Position numbers and translations under genes: made by a program. Shown piece by piece: positions 34,974-44,003 of a DNA stretch of 64,000 bases (position 1 is its first letter; each line of letters opens with the position of its first letter). The DNA is from Atlantibacter sp032062175 (GTDB lineage Bacteria > Pseudomonadota > Gammaproteobacteria > Enterobacterales > Enterobacteriaceae). The notes beneath the pieces are model-generated. The model was given only the letters and a program-made list of their open reading frames with translations, was not told the DNA's origin and did no database searches. The DNA is taken from assembly GCF_032062175.1 (NCBI RefSeq), contig NZ_DAMBQK010000001.1, positions 62,001 through 126,000 of the forward strand, read 5' to 3'.

Positions 34974-35747
34974 ATGTCTGACAATAAATTAAACGTTACC
35001 GACCTGCACAAACGCTACGGCGAACATGAAGTGCTTAAAGGGGTCTCGCTTAAGGCCAATGCCGGAGATGTGATTAGCATCATCGGCTCCTCAGGCTCGG
35101 GGAAAAGTACCTTTTTACGCTGCATCAACTTCCTCGAAAAACCGAGCGAAGGCACCATTGTGGTGAATAACCAGAATATCGGCCTGGTGCGCGATAAAGA
35201 CGGCCAGTTAAAGGTGGCGGATAAAAACCAGTTACGCCTGTTGCGTACCCGTCTGACCATGGTATTCCAGCACTTCAACCTGTGGAGCCATATGACGGTA
35301 CTGGAAAACGTCATGGAAGCCCCGGTGCAGGTGCTGGGGTTAAGCAAGCAGGAAGCCCGGGATCGCGCGGTAAAATACCTTGAGAAAGTGGGCATCGACG
35401 CCCGTGCCCAGGGGAAATACCCAGTGCACCTTTCCGGTGGCCAGCAGCAGCGCGTTTCCATCGCCCGTGCGTTAGCCATGGAGCCGGAAGTGCTGCTGTT
35501 TGATGAGCCAACCTCGGCACTGGACCCGGAGCTGGTGGGCGAAGTGCTGCGCATCATGCAGAAGCTGGCGGAAGAGGGCAAAACCATGGTGGTGGTTACC
35601 CACGAAATGGAGTTTGCCCGCCACGTCTCCAGTCATGTGATTTTCCTGCATCAGGGGAAAATCGAAGAAGAGGGCGCGCCGGACGAGCTGTTTAACAACC
35701 CGCGAAGCCCGCGTTTGCAGCAGTTCCTGAAAGGATCGCTGAAGTAA
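34974..35747 (+). CDS. hisP: HisP, ATP-binding subunit of the histidine transporter
   Basis: 257 residues. Walker A GSSGSGKST, signature LSGGQQQR, Walker B VLLFDEPTSALDPE and the switch histidine in VVTHEMEFARH are all intact. It forms the ATPase dimer that drives HisQM. It is the last gene of hisJQMP; a hairpin shared with the convergent dalR-type gene follows. Confidence 0.98.
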   Translation: MSDNKLNVTDLHKRYGEHEVLKGVSLKANAGDVISIIGSSGSGKSTFLRCINFLEKPSEGTIVVNNQNIGLVRDKDGQLKVADKNQLRLLRTRLTMVFQHFNLWSHMTVLENVMEAPVQVLGLSKQEARDRAVKYLEKVGIDARAQGKYPVHLSGGQQQRVSIARALAMEPEVLLFDEPTSALDPELVGEVLRIMQKLAEEGKTMVVVTHEMEFARHVSSHVIFLHQGKIEEEGAPDELFNNPRSPRLQQFLKGSLK

Positions 35748-35759
35748 CTCTGGTCACTC

Positions 35760-35792
35760 AACGGGAAAGGCCGCATCTGGCGCTTTCCCGTT
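35760..35792. terminator. Bidirectional hairpin between hisP and the SorC-family regulator gene
   Basis: AACGGGAAAG and CTTTCCCGTT are inverted around a GC-rich loop, between two convergent genes. No long U-run, so strength is uncertain. Confidence 0.65.
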
Positions 35793-35798
35793 CACACG

Positions 35799-36746
35799 TT
35801 ATTCGTCCAACAGCCTGAGCGCGCTGGCTTCGTCGGTCACTAACCCGGAAACCCAGCCGCCGCGCAGCGCCGCCCGGATGGCGGGATATTTCTTTTCCCC
35901 ACCCGCAAAGCCAATGATCGGACGCGTGGTATGGCTTTCCAGCGGCACGCTGGTCAATAGTTCATCCAGTTCGCCGATGATGCGCTCGCCATTGTAATCG
36001 AAAAAATGGCCCAGCATTTCGCCCGCCACGCCGCGTTTTTCCAGACTGTGTACCTGCTCGTCGGTGATAAATCCTTCCGCATTCAGCGGGCAGCCGACGG
36101 AGACGTCACCGATGCCGAGAAACGCGACGTGGGCATCCAGCGCCCGTGCGGCGACGCGCTGATAAACCTGATGTTGGCACCACATTTTTTTATCCTCCGG
36201 GTTATCCGCATACAGCGGCGCGGGGATGAAAAAATATTTGCCTTGCATCTTTTCCGCCATGCGCAGCGGGACGTCATAGCGGGTGCCGGAGTCGTCGCGC
36301 GCGATGGCCCCAATCATCGAAACGCAGTGATGCTGTGGCCGTTCGCTCCAGGGCAGGGCGTCAATGATCGCCCGCAGCGTTTTGCCGGAACCGACGCCAA
36401 ACACCTGCGGCTGCTCGTCAGCGATATATTGCGACATCACCTCCGCGCCTTCGACCGCCAGCATCTGCTGAATAGCCTCGTTATCCAGCGAGGCGGACGG
36501 CACTACCCTGCACAGCGACAGGCCGTATTTTTCCTGTAGCGCCGCCGCCAGCTTCAGGCAGTGCGTGACGGGATGGGCGATTTTCACGCTCACCATGCCC
36601 TGTTCGCGCGCCGAGGAGATCAGGCGTTGCGCCACCTGCCGTGATAATCCCAGGGTTTTGGCAATCTCCTGCTGAGTCAGCCCTGCCACGTAATACATCC
36701 ATGCAGCCCGCGCAGCCTGTTCCTGTTTTTTCTCTTCTCTGCTCAT
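35799..36746 (-). CDS. dalR: DalR-like SorC-family transcriptional regulator of the D-arabinitol cassette
   Basis: 315 residues. N-terminal helix-turn-helix at about 20-45 (GLTQQEIAKTLGLSRQVAQRL), then a sugar-binding domain with FGVGSGKTLRAIIDALPW, MIGAIARDDSGTRYDVP and HVAFLGIGDVSVGCP typical of SorC/DeoR-type effectors domains. It is divergent from the D-arabinitol dehydrogenase gene and so very probably controls it, using D-arabinitol or a related sugar as effector. Two operator-like elements lie in the gap between them. The symbol rests on context; the family assignment is firm. Confidence 0.8.
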   Translation of the reverse strand: MSREEKKQEQAARAAWMYYVAGLTQQEIAKTLGLSRQVAQRLISSAREQGMVSVKIAHPVTHCLKLAAALQEKYGLSLCRVVPSASLDNEAIQQMLAVEGAEVMSQYIADEQPQVFGVGSGKTLRAIIDALPWSERPQHHCVSMIGAIARDDSGTRYDVPLRMAEKMQGKYFFIPAPLYADNPEDKKMWCQHQVYQRVAARALDAHVAFLGIGDVSVGCPLNAEGFITDEQVHSLEKRGVAGEMLGHFFDYNGERIIGELDELLTSVPLESHTTRPIIGFAGGEKKYPAIRAALRGGWVSGLVTDEASALRLLDE

Positions 36747-36937
36747 AGCGTAATCCCTGATTCAACTGTGTGTAGTGTATCGCGCCCGCGCAAATATCAA
36801 AAATGGGCAATTGCCATTTAATTGGGCAAAAGCTTTATTTTGTGACACGACTCCCGGAATGGATCGCGTAATGGCGACTACCCTACTTAAAACGGGCAAA
36901 TGCTCATTAAGTTGGCAAATACTCATTCTGAGGTGTG
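36747..36937. promoter_or_regulatory. Divergent control region of the D-arabinitol cassette with twin operator-like elements
   Basis: Two related elements, 36805-36838 and 36894-36927, match at 23 of 34 positions without gaps. Each carries two GGCAA boxes 19 bases apart (36806 and 36825; 36895 and 36914). Between them TGTGACACGACTCCCG (36841-36856) has a good CRP left half only. The second element ends 11 bases before the dehydrogenase start, overlapping the likely promoter and leader. Confidence 0.55.
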
Positions 36938-38333
36938 TATGAATAATCAAAGCGTGTGGATGCATATTGGTGCCGGTTCTTTTCATCGGGCTCATCAGGC
37001 ATGGTACTTACACAAACTGCGCGAGCAGGGTGACGACAGTTGGCGTATTGCGCTGGGAAATATTCGCGATGACGCCAACGCCTTGCTGACGCAACTGGAC
37101 AAGCAGCAGGGCGCTTATGTGCTGGAAACCGTTTCGCCTGAGGGCGAACGCCATTACGAACACATTTCCTCCATTAAGACGGTGTTGCCGTGGGATGCGC
37201 AAATCAGCGCGCTGGTGGAACAGGGGGCAAATCCACACACCCGCGTTATCGCGTTTACCGTCACCGAAAGCGGCTATTACCTGACGCCGGAACACGAACT
37301 GGATCTGACTCAGGCGGACGTGAAGGCGGATTTAGTGGAGGGTATTCGCACCCTTTACGGCGCGCTCACCCGCATCCTGAAACGCCGCGTTGAGATGGGC
37401 GGCGCGCCAGTCACCTTACTGAACTGCGATAACTTGCGTCATAACGGTGAGCGCTTTCGCCACGGTTTTCTCTCGTTCCTGAAAGCGAAGCAGGAAACGG
37501 CGCTGTATAACTGGGTGAGCGCCAATACCACCTCGCCGAATACCATGGTTGACCGCATCACACCGCGCCCGACGCCGGACGTCGCAGAACGCGTCAAAGT
37601 GGCAACGGGGATTCAGGACGCCGTGCCGGTGATGGGCGAGTCGTTTATTCAGTGGGTGATTGAAGATGATTTCATCGCCGGGCGTCCGGCGCTGGAAAAG
37701 GTCGGCGTGGAGCTGGTGGATTCTGTGCTGCCCTGGGAAGAGGCCAAGATCCGCATTCTTAACGCCACTCACAGCTGCATTGCCTGGGCGGGAACGCTGA
37801 TTGGGCTTTCTTACATCGACGACAGTACCCGTCATCCGGTGATCCGCCAGCTGGCCTGGGAATACGTGTCTCAGGACGTGATCCCGTCTCTGACCCCGAG
37901 TCCGCTTGATTTAGGCGACTATCGCGATGTGGTGCTGGCGCGCTTTAGCAATCCGCATATCAAAGATACCAACCAGCGCGTCGCCGCCGACGGGTTATCA
38001 AAAATCCCCGGCATGGTGACGCCGACCTTAATTCAGTGCTACGCGCGCGGCTGCGAGCCGCAGGCCAGCGCGGTACTCCCGGCGCTGTTTTACCTGTTCC
38101 TACAGCGCTGGGCGCAGGGGGAACTGCCGTATGAATATCAGGATGGCGTCATGCAGCCTGACACTATCCGCGCGCTGTTTGCCGGTTCCGATCCGCTGAA
38201 AGCCTTTACCTCGGATGAGGCGTTATTTGCGGAGCTGGCGGGTAACGACGCGTTTCATGCGCTGATGGTGCGCACCGTCGCCCGGATGCAAGCCTGGGTG
38301 AACGAAACCACCGCACAACCGCTGACTGCGTAA
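36938..38333 (+). CDS. dalD: DalD, D-arabinitol 4-dehydrogenase
   Basis: 465 residues from ATG 36938 (GAGGTG ribosome site 5-6 bases upstream), chosen because the family begins with MNNQ...WLHIGxGSFHRAHQA; this protein has MNNQSVWMHIGAGSFHRAHQ. Polyol-specific long-chain dehydrogenase motifs are present, including ILNATHSCIAWAGTLIG, whose lysine in EEAKIRILN is catalytic. It matches Klebsiella DalD over its length. It oxidises D-arabinitol to D-xylulose with NAD. An alternative start at 36900 adds 13 residues that lie in the operator. It heads dalD-dalK-dalT. Confidence 0.9.
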
Positions 38334-38343
38334 CGGGGGCGCT

Positions 38344-39810
38344 ATGTATCTGGGAATCGATATCGGCACATCAGAACTGAAAGCACTGGTGATTAATGAG
38401 CAGGGTGAGATTGTCGCTGCGCAACATGTCGCTCTGAACGTGCAGCGCCCCCATCCCCTCTGGGCGGAACAGGACCCGCAGGCCTGGTGGCAGGCCACCT
38501 GTCAGGTTGTGGCGGCGCTGCGCCAGCAGATGCCGGAAGCCTGGGCGGCGATCCGCGCCATTGGTCTGTCCGGCCAGATGCACGGCGCGGTGCTGCTGGA
38601 CAAACAGGGCGAGGTACTGCGCCCCTGCATCCTGTGGAACGACACGCGAAGCCACCGGGAGTGCGACGACCTGCGTGAGCGCCATCCAGAAATCATGACC
38701 CTCAGCGCCAATATGATCATGCCGGGTTTTACTGCGCCGAAGCTGGCCTGGGTGGCGCGTCATGAACCGAAGATTTTTCAACAGATCGATAAAGTGCTGC
38801 TGCCGAAAGATTATCTGCGCTGGCGCTTAACCGGCGAGTTTGTAAGCGATCCCTCCGATGCGGCAGGCACGCTGTGGCTTGACGTGGCAAAACGCGACTG
38901 GTCTGACGCTTTGCTGGCGGCCACGGATTTATGCCGTGAGCAGATGCCGCGCCTGGTGGAAGGCAGCGAAGTTAGCGCCACGCTGGATGCGGCGCTGGCA
39001 ACCGAATGGGGCTTAAGCGCAGACGTGGTGGTTGCCGGTGGCGGCGGCGACAACGCCACCTCGGCGGTGGGCGTTGGCGCGGTAAATCCCGGCGATGCGC
39101 TGATCTCGCTCGGCACTTCCGGGGTGATATTTGTGGTCAATGACGCGCTCCAGGCCGATCCGTCCTCCGGCGTGCACGCTTTCTGCCACGCGCTGCCTGG
39201 ACGCTGGCATCAAATGAGCGTGATGCTCAGCGCCGCCAGTTGCCTGCGCTGGGTATGTAATCTGCTCGGGGTAACGGAAGGCCAGCTCATGGAAGAGATG
39301 GCGCTGTTAACCGACGAGGAAAAACAGCGCGCGCCGCTGTTCTTACCGTACCTGAGCGGCGAGCGGACGCCGCACAATGATCCCGAGGCCAGCGGCAGTT
39401 TCTTCAACCTGCGCCATGAAACTCGCCGCGCCCTGCTGGGCTATGCGGTGATTGAAGGCGTGGCATTCGGCCTTGCGGACGGCATGGATGTGCTGGGCGA
39501 CGCCCGGCAGACCATCACCCGTTGCAGTCTGACCGGCGGCGGCGCGCGCAGCACGCTGTGGGCGCAGTTGATCGCCGACGTGCTCGACGTCACCGTTGTC
39601 ACCCATCCGGCCAGCTCCTCGGGGGCGTTAGGCGCGGCGCGGTTAGCCTGGCTTGCCTGCGGTGCTGATGAGCAAACGGTTTGCCGTAAACCGCCCGTTC
39701 AGCACACGTTCGAACCCGCCCGCGCGCGTCAGGGCTGGCTGGAAAAACGCCTGGCGCTGTTCCGTCTGCTGTATCAGCAACAGCGGCAGGCTCGCGCGCT
39801 CTTACCCTGA
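38344..39810 (+). CDS. dalK: DalK, D-xylulokinase of the FGGY family
   Basis: 488 residues. The actin-like phosphate loop MYLGIDIGTSELKALVI and GLSGQMHGAVLLDKQGEVLRP are xylulokinase-type; the second FGGY signature region is GYAVIEGVAFGLADGMDVL, followed by the ATP-site motif LTGGGARSTLWAQLIADVL. It would phosphorylate the D-xylulose formed by DalD to D-xylulose 5-phosphate, feeding the pentose phosphate pathway. The gap to dalD is 10 bases. It could equally be called a xylB paralogue; context favours dalK. Confidence 0.9.
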   Translation: MYLGIDIGTSELKALVINEQGEIVAAQHVALNVQRPHPLWAEQDPQAWWQATCQVVAALRQQMPEAWAAIRAIGLSGQMHGAVLLDKQGEVLRPCILWNDTRSHRECDDLRERHPEIMTLSANMIMPGFTAPKLAWVARHEPKIFQQIDKVLLPKDYLRWRLTGEFVSDPSDAAGTLWLDVAKRDWSDALLAATDLCREQMPRLVEGSEVSATLDAALATEWGLSADVVVAGGGGDNATSAVGVGAVNPGDALISLGTSGVIFVVNDALQADPSSGVHAFCHALPGRWHQMSVMLSAASCLRWVCNLLGVTEGQLMEEMALLTDEEKQRAPLFLPYLSGERTPHNDPEASGSFFNLRHETRRALLGYAVIEGVAFGLADGMDVLGDARQTITRCSLTGGGARSTLWAQLIADVLDVTVVTHPASSSGALGAARLAWLACGADEQTVCRKPPVQHTFEPARARQGWLEKRLALFRLLYQQQRQARALLP

Positions 39811-39881
39811 TTGATGATGATAAATGCCAGGCGCGGACACCGACGCCTGGCCCCCTGTACCCTGTGAAGAGGAAGATTGTG

Positions 39882-41162
39882 ATGCAATCGCAACAATACT
39901 GGTTTGGGTTACCCAAACATCTGCTGTGGGGTTTTATCGCTATCGCCATTTTTATGAGCGGCGATGGTTTCGAGATGGCGTTCCTGTCAAAACACATTAC
40001 CGACATGGGATTCAGCCCGGCGCAGTCGGCGATGGTATTTGCCGTTTACGGTTTTGCCGCCGCGCTGGCGGCCTGGGCCTCTGGCGTCGTGGCGGAACTG
40101 ATCACCCCGCAAAAAGCCATGGTAATCGGCTTTGTGCTGTGGTGCGTGATGCACGCGCTGTTTATGGCGCTGGGGCTCGGGATGCGCAATTATCCGCTGA
40201 TGCTGCTGTTTTACGGGATTCGCGGCCTGGCTTATCCGCTGTTTATTTACTCGTTCATGATGATGCTGGTGCAGGTGTTGCCGCGTGAGAAACTGGCGGC
40301 GGCGACCGGCTGGTTCTGGGCAATGTACTCTGTGGGCATCGGCGTAGTCGGCAGTTATCTGCCGAGCTTTACCATTCCGATGATGGGCGAAACCGGCACG
40401 CTGTGGATGGCGATTGGCTGGGTGGCCGTGGGCGGCGTGACTGCGCTGATCAGCCTGCGCAACGTGCCGGTGGATCGCTCGCGGGTGAATCTGCCGATGA
40501 AAGAGAAAATGACCGAGCTTTCCCGGGCGGTGACGATCCTGTTTACCAACCGGGACGTGTTCTACGCATGTCTTATCCGTATTATCAACACGCTGTCGCT
40601 GTTCGGTTTCGCGATTGTTATGCCGCTGCTGTTTGTCGATCGTCTCGGTTTTACCATTTCGGAATGGCTGCAAATCTGGGCGGTGTTCTTCTTCGTCACC
40701 ATCTTCACCAATATCTTTTGGGGAATTATGGGCGAGTATATCGGCTGGATCCGCCAGGTACGCTGGTTCGGCTGTCTGGGCATGGCGATCGCCAGCCTGT
40801 CGTTTTACTATCTGCCGATGTGGGCGGGCCATAATTTTGCGATAGCGCTGATCCCGGCGGTGCTGCTGGGGATTTTCGTCGCCGCCTTTGTGCCGATGAC
40901 GGCGGTGTTTCCTACGCTTGAGCCGCATCATAAAGGCGCGGCGGTTTCAATTTATAACCTGTCGGCTGGCATGAGTAACTTTGTCGCACCCGCCATTGCA
41001 TCGCTGATCCTACCGTTTTTCGATATTGTCGGCGTGGTGTGGGCGTACACCGGTTTGTATCTCTTCGCTGGCGTGTTGACCTTTATCATCAAGGTGCCGC
41101 AGCCCAAACGGGCCGCGAAAGCGGTGGATGCCTCAGACGGCTATTCACAACAGCGTATTTAA
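39882..41162 (+). CDS. dalT: DalT, D-arabinitol MFS transporter
   Basis: 426 residues from ATG 39882; a GTG six codons earlier lacks a ribosome site, while GAGGAAG lies 8 bases before 39882. About twelve membrane segments, with RbtT/DalT-specific stretches: MSGDGFEMAFLSKHITDMGF, FYGIRGLAYPLFIYSF and FVPMTAVFPTLEPHHKGAA. It is an alditol:H+ symporter by similarity to Klebsiella RbtT/DalT. The 71-base gap to dalK contains GCGCGGACACCGACGC, a minor stem. No ribitol genes accompany it. Confidence 0.9.
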   Translation: MQSQQYWFGLPKHLLWGFIAIAIFMSGDGFEMAFLSKHITDMGFSPAQSAMVFAVYGFAAALAAWASGVVAELITPQKAMVIGFVLWCVMHALFMALGLGMRNYPLMLLFYGIRGLAYPLFIYSFMMMLVQVLPREKLAAATGWFWAMYSVGIGVVGSYLPSFTIPMMGETGTLWMAIGWVAVGGVTALISLRNVPVDRSRVNLPMKEKMTELSRAVTILFTNRDVFYACLIRIINTLSLFGFAIVMPLLFVDRLGFTISEWLQIWAVFFFVTIFTNIFWGIMGEYIGWIRQVRWFGCLGMAIASLSFYYLPMWAGHNFAIALIPAVLLGIFVAAFVPMTAVFPTLEPHHKGAAVSIYNLSAGMSNFVAPAIASLILPFFDIVGVVWAYTGLYLFAGVLTFIIKVPQPKRAAKAVDASDGYSQQRI

Positions 41163-41166
41163 CATT

Positions 41167-41188
41167 AAGGGCCGCAATAGCGGCCCTT
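41167..41188. terminator. Bidirectional terminator between dalT and yfcH
   Basis: AAGGGCCG-CAATAG-CGGCCCTT, a perfect 8-bp stem between convergent genes. Confidence 0.8.
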
Positions 41189-41193
41189 GTTAT

Positions 41194-42087
41194 TTACCGC
41201 ACCACGTCATGCAGCGCTTCTTCTAAATCGAACCAGCGGAAGCCAAACCCGGACTCTTCCAGCCGCTTCGGCAATGCCCGTTGCCCGCCGAGCACCAGTA
41301 CGGCGGATTCCCCCATCATCAATTTAATGGCAGTGGCAGGGGCGCGGATAAACGCCGGACGACTCATCACATGCCCCAGGGTATGCGCGAACTGCTCGTT
41401 GCGTACCGGATACGGCGACACCATATTGAACGGCCCGCGCAGGTCGTTATTCAGCAGCCAGAGAATGCCGTTCACCATATCATCGACGTGGATCCAGGCC
41501 AGATACTGACGCCCGTTGCCCATCGGCCCCCCCAAACCGGTGCGGAACAGCGGCACAATTTTCCCCAGCATCCCGCCCTCCGGGGCGAACACCGCGCCGG
41601 TGCGCAGCAGGCAGACGCGAGTTTTATCGCTTTGCGCCTGGCTGGCGATTTGCTCCCATTTGGCGCACAGCTTGTGGGTAAATTCGTTATGCGGCGGTTC
41701 ATCTTCCGTCACCACCACTTCGCCGAGATCGCCGTAATAGCCGGTGGCTGACCCGGAAATCAGTACCGAGGGTGGGTTATCGCTGGCTTTGATCAACGTA
41801 ACCAGGCGCTGGGTAATTTGCCAGCGGCTCTGGCACAGCCGCTGTTTCTGCGCCGCCGTCCAGCGCTTATCGGCAATGGGCTCGCCCGCCAGGTTAATTA
41901 CGGCGTCGAACTCATCCAAATCCTGCGCGTCGGACAGCCCTTTCCAGACGTTGACCCGCTGATCGAGCCGGGAGCGCGCTTTATCCGGGTCGCGCGTCAC
42001 TACCGTCACGTTATGCCCCAGCACCAACAGCCGTGGCACCAGATGGCGGCCAATCAGGCCAGTGCCGCCGGTAACCAGAATATTCAT
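41194..42087 (-). CDS. yfcH: YfcH, SDR39U1-type NAD(P)-binding epimerase-like protein
   Basis: 297 residues, the E. coli length. The N-terminal Rossmann motif is MNILVTGGTGLIGRHLVPRL; GEPIADKRW and SGSATGYYG (the atypical dehydrogenase active-site region) follow. The C-terminal domain is the conserved DUF1731. It belongs to the SDR39U1 family of extended short-chain dehydrogenases; substrate and reaction are unknown. folX lies 18 bases upstream on the same strand. Confidence 0.94.
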   Translation of the reverse strand: MNILVTGGTGLIGRHLVPRLLVLGHNVTVVTRDPDKARSRLDQRVNVWKGLSDAQDLDEFDAVINLAGEPIADKRWTAAQKQRLCQSRWQITQRLVTLIKASDNPPSVLISGSATGYYGDLGEVVVTEDEPPHNEFTHKLCAKWEQIASQAQSDKTRVCLLRTGAVFAPEGGMLGKIVPLFRTGLGGPMGNGRQYLAWIHVDDMVNGILWLLNNDLRGPFNMVSPYPVRNEQFAHTLGHVMSRPAFIRAPATAIKLMMGESAVLVLGGQRALPKRLEESGFGFRWFDLEEALHDVVR

Positions 42088-42105
42088 GCAACCTCCCGGT
42101 TGCGC

Positions 42106-42468
42106 TTAGCGCCGCCAGCTCATGGTCATCGACACCGAGTCGGCATAGCGTAGCGCGTGAAGTTTATCGATCTCCACTTCAGCATAGGTGACCCAGTGGT
42201 GTTCCCGTACGATATCGAGCACATCCTGAGTTAATTTTTCGAGCAAAGAGAACCGGTTATTCTCGACGTGCTGAATGATGGCTTTGGTAATAGTGCGATA
42301 ATTTAATGCGTCCTGAATGTCTTCGCTGGTCCGCGCCCGATCGGCGGGGTAGTGGATCGCCGCATTGATAACAATATCCTGCCGGTTGGCGATCTCTTCT
42401 TCCTTGATGCCAATAAAAGCGCGCAGGCGTAAATTTTTGATGCGGATGATGGCGTCCGGCTGTGACAT
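42106..42468 (-). CDS. folX: FolX, dihydroneopterin triphosphate 2'-epimerase
   Basis: 120 residues from ATG 42468, the E. coli length; an upstream frame of 34 codons lacks family similarity. MSQPDAIIRIKNLRLRAFIG, GIKEEEIANRQDIVINAAIH and LNYRTITKAI match FolX, a FolB-like tunnelling-fold enzyme. It epimerises dihydroneopterin triphosphate to the monapterin form, on the path to tetrahydromonapterin. The ribosome site GGAGAG is 6 bases before the start. Confidence 0.96.
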   Translation of the reverse strand: MSQPDAIIRIKNLRLRAFIGIKEEEIANRQDIVINAAIHYPADRARTSEDIQDALNYRTITKAIIQHVENNRFSLLEKLTQDVLDIVREHHWVTYAEVEIDKLHALRYADSVSMTMSWRR

Positions 42469-42545
42469 GTCACTCTCTCCATAAGGGTTCTGCCTCGCTA
42501 TCATACCTTGCCGCGACCGTCTCGCCCACGCGCGCTGCGCCAGAC

Positions 42546-43175
42546 TTAGACCACCTCCGCTTTTTTCCACGCCGCCAGGGTTGCGGGCCGGTTGCGAATG
42601 CGCTCGAACCAGTTGCTCACCGCCGGATAGTTCTCCAGCGGGATGCGCTGGCGCTCATGCGACGCTACCCACGGATAGGTCGCGATATCGGCAATGCTGT
42701 AATGGCTGCCGCCCAGCCAGGGGGATTTTTCCAGCCGTTTGTTCAGCACGCCGTACAGACGTTGCGTTTCGACCTGGTAGCGCTCAATAGCGTAGGGCAC
42801 CGGCTGCGGTGCGAAATGGTTGAAGTGGTGATTCTGGCCGAGCATCGGACCAAACCCTGCTACTTGCCAGAATAGCCACTGTAGCGTGGCTTCCCGCTCG
42901 CGCAGCTCACCACTCAGGAACTTGCCGGTTTTCTCGGCGAGGTACAGCAAAATCGCCCCGGATTCGAACAGGCTCAGCGGCGCGCCGCCGTCCACGGGAT
43001 CGTGGTCGACAATGGCGGGGATTTTATTGTTAGGCGAAATCGCCAGAAACTCCGGGCGAAACTGCTCGCCCTTGCCGATATCCACGCGATGAAGCCGGTA
43101 TTCCAGGCCCGCTTCCTCCAGAAAAAGGGTGATTTTGTGGCCGTTTGGCGTTGGGGCATAAAACAGATCGATCAT
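42546..43175 (-). CDS. yfcG: YfcG, glutathione S-transferase-like disulfide reductase
   Basis: 209 residues (E. coli about 215). Thioredoxin-fold N-terminus MIDLFYAPTPNGHKITLFLE with the substrate-binding Thr/Asn region and the SNAIL-like LFESGAILLYLAEK motif; all-helical C-terminal domain. E. coli YfcG binds glutathione disulfide and acts as a disulfide-bond reductase (Nu-class). It is divergent from yfcF, another GST-like gene. Slightly shorter at the C-terminus than I expect. Confidence 0.94.
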   Translation of the reverse strand: MIDLFYAPTPNGHKITLFLEEAGLEYRLHRVDIGKGEQFRPEFLAISPNNKIPAIVDHDPVDGGAPLSLFESGAILLYLAEKTGKFLSGELREREATLQWLFWQVAGFGPMLGQNHHFNHFAPQPVPYAIERYQVETQRLYGVLNKRLEKSPWLGGSHYSIADIATYPWVASHERQRIPLENYPAVSNWFERIRNRPATLAAWKKAEVV

Positions 43176-43304
43176 AACCGCTCCCGAAATGACGTCATGA
43201 ATGGCTCAACTAAAAAGTATAGTGAGTACAGACATTTTCATCAGATGACAGACAGGGATTTCCAGGATAGTTTTTTGTTAAACGTCCAGAAGATGCGAGG
43301 AATT

Positions 43305-43949
43305 ATGAGCCAGCCCGTGATAACACTTTGGTCCGATGCAAATTATTTCAGCCCGTACGTCATGTCTGTTTATGTCGCCCTGAAGGAAAAAGGGCTGAAC
43401 TTCACCCTGAAAACCGTCGATCTGGATAGCGGACAACACCAACAGGCCGACTGGCAGGGCTTCAACCTGACCCGCCGGGTGCCGTTGCTGGAGATTGACG
43501 GCTTTCTGCTTAGCGAGTCTTCCGCCATTGATGAGTATCTCGACGAGCGTTTTGCGCCGCCGGTATGGGAGCGTATTTATCCGCACGACCGGGAAAAACG
43601 CGCCCAGGCGCGCCAGGTGCAGGCCTGGCTACGTAGCGATCTGATGCCGATCCGCGAAGAGCGCCCTACCGAGGTGGTGTTTGCGGGCGCTAAGCGCCCT
43701 CCGCTCACCCCGGCAGGGCAGCAGGCGGCGCAAAAACTGTTCGCCATCGCCGGTTCCCTGCTGCGCGACGGGCAGCAAAACCTGTTTGGCGAGTGGTGCA
43801 TTGCCGACACGGATTTGGCGCTGATGCTCAACCGACTGGTGCTGAACGGTGACGCGGTGCCGGAAGCGCTGGCGGATTACGCGACATTCCAGTGGCAGCG
43901 GGCATCGGTTCAGCGCTATGTGGCACTCTCTGCTAAGCGCGCAGGCTGA
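43305..43949 (+). CDS. yfcF: YfcF, glutathione S-transferase-like protein
   Basis: 214 residues from ATG 43305 (GAGGAATT ribosome site), the E. coli length; a much longer frame reaching back over yfcG is rejected. MSQPVITLWSDANYFSPYVM starts the thioredoxin-like domain; LSESSAIDEYLDERFAP is the glutathione-binding segment. In E. coli it has GST and peroxidase activity in vitro. It precedes yfcE by 54 bases. Confidence 0.94.
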   Translation: MSQPVITLWSDANYFSPYVMSVYVALKEKGLNFTLKTVDLDSGQHQQADWQGFNLTRRVPLLEIDGFLLSESSAIDEYLDERFAPPVWERIYPHDREKRAQARQVQAWLRSDLMPIREERPTEVVFAGAKRPPLTPAGQQAAQKLFAIAGSLLRDGQQNLFGEWCIADTDLALMLNRLVLNGDAVPEALADYATFQWQRASVQRYVALSAKRAG

Positions 43950-44003
43950 TAAGCGTGGCGGGATCGGCTATTATCCTGTAACTGAATTTTGCTTAAGAGG
44001 TGA

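Noticed and set aside
36841..36856. CRP site in the dalR-dalD gap
   Set aside because: Only the left half (TGTGA) is good; the right half TCCCG keeps two bases of TCACA. Mentioned in the control region but not called.
39987..40931. 314-codon frame opposite dalT
   Set aside because: Very rich in His, Gln and Arg, antisense to a clear MFS transporter; a shadow.
35760..41190. D-arabinitol cassette as a recent mobile island
   Set aside because: No insertion sequence, integrase, tRNA or direct repeats at its edges, and composition like the neighbours; I keep it as a locus difference only.
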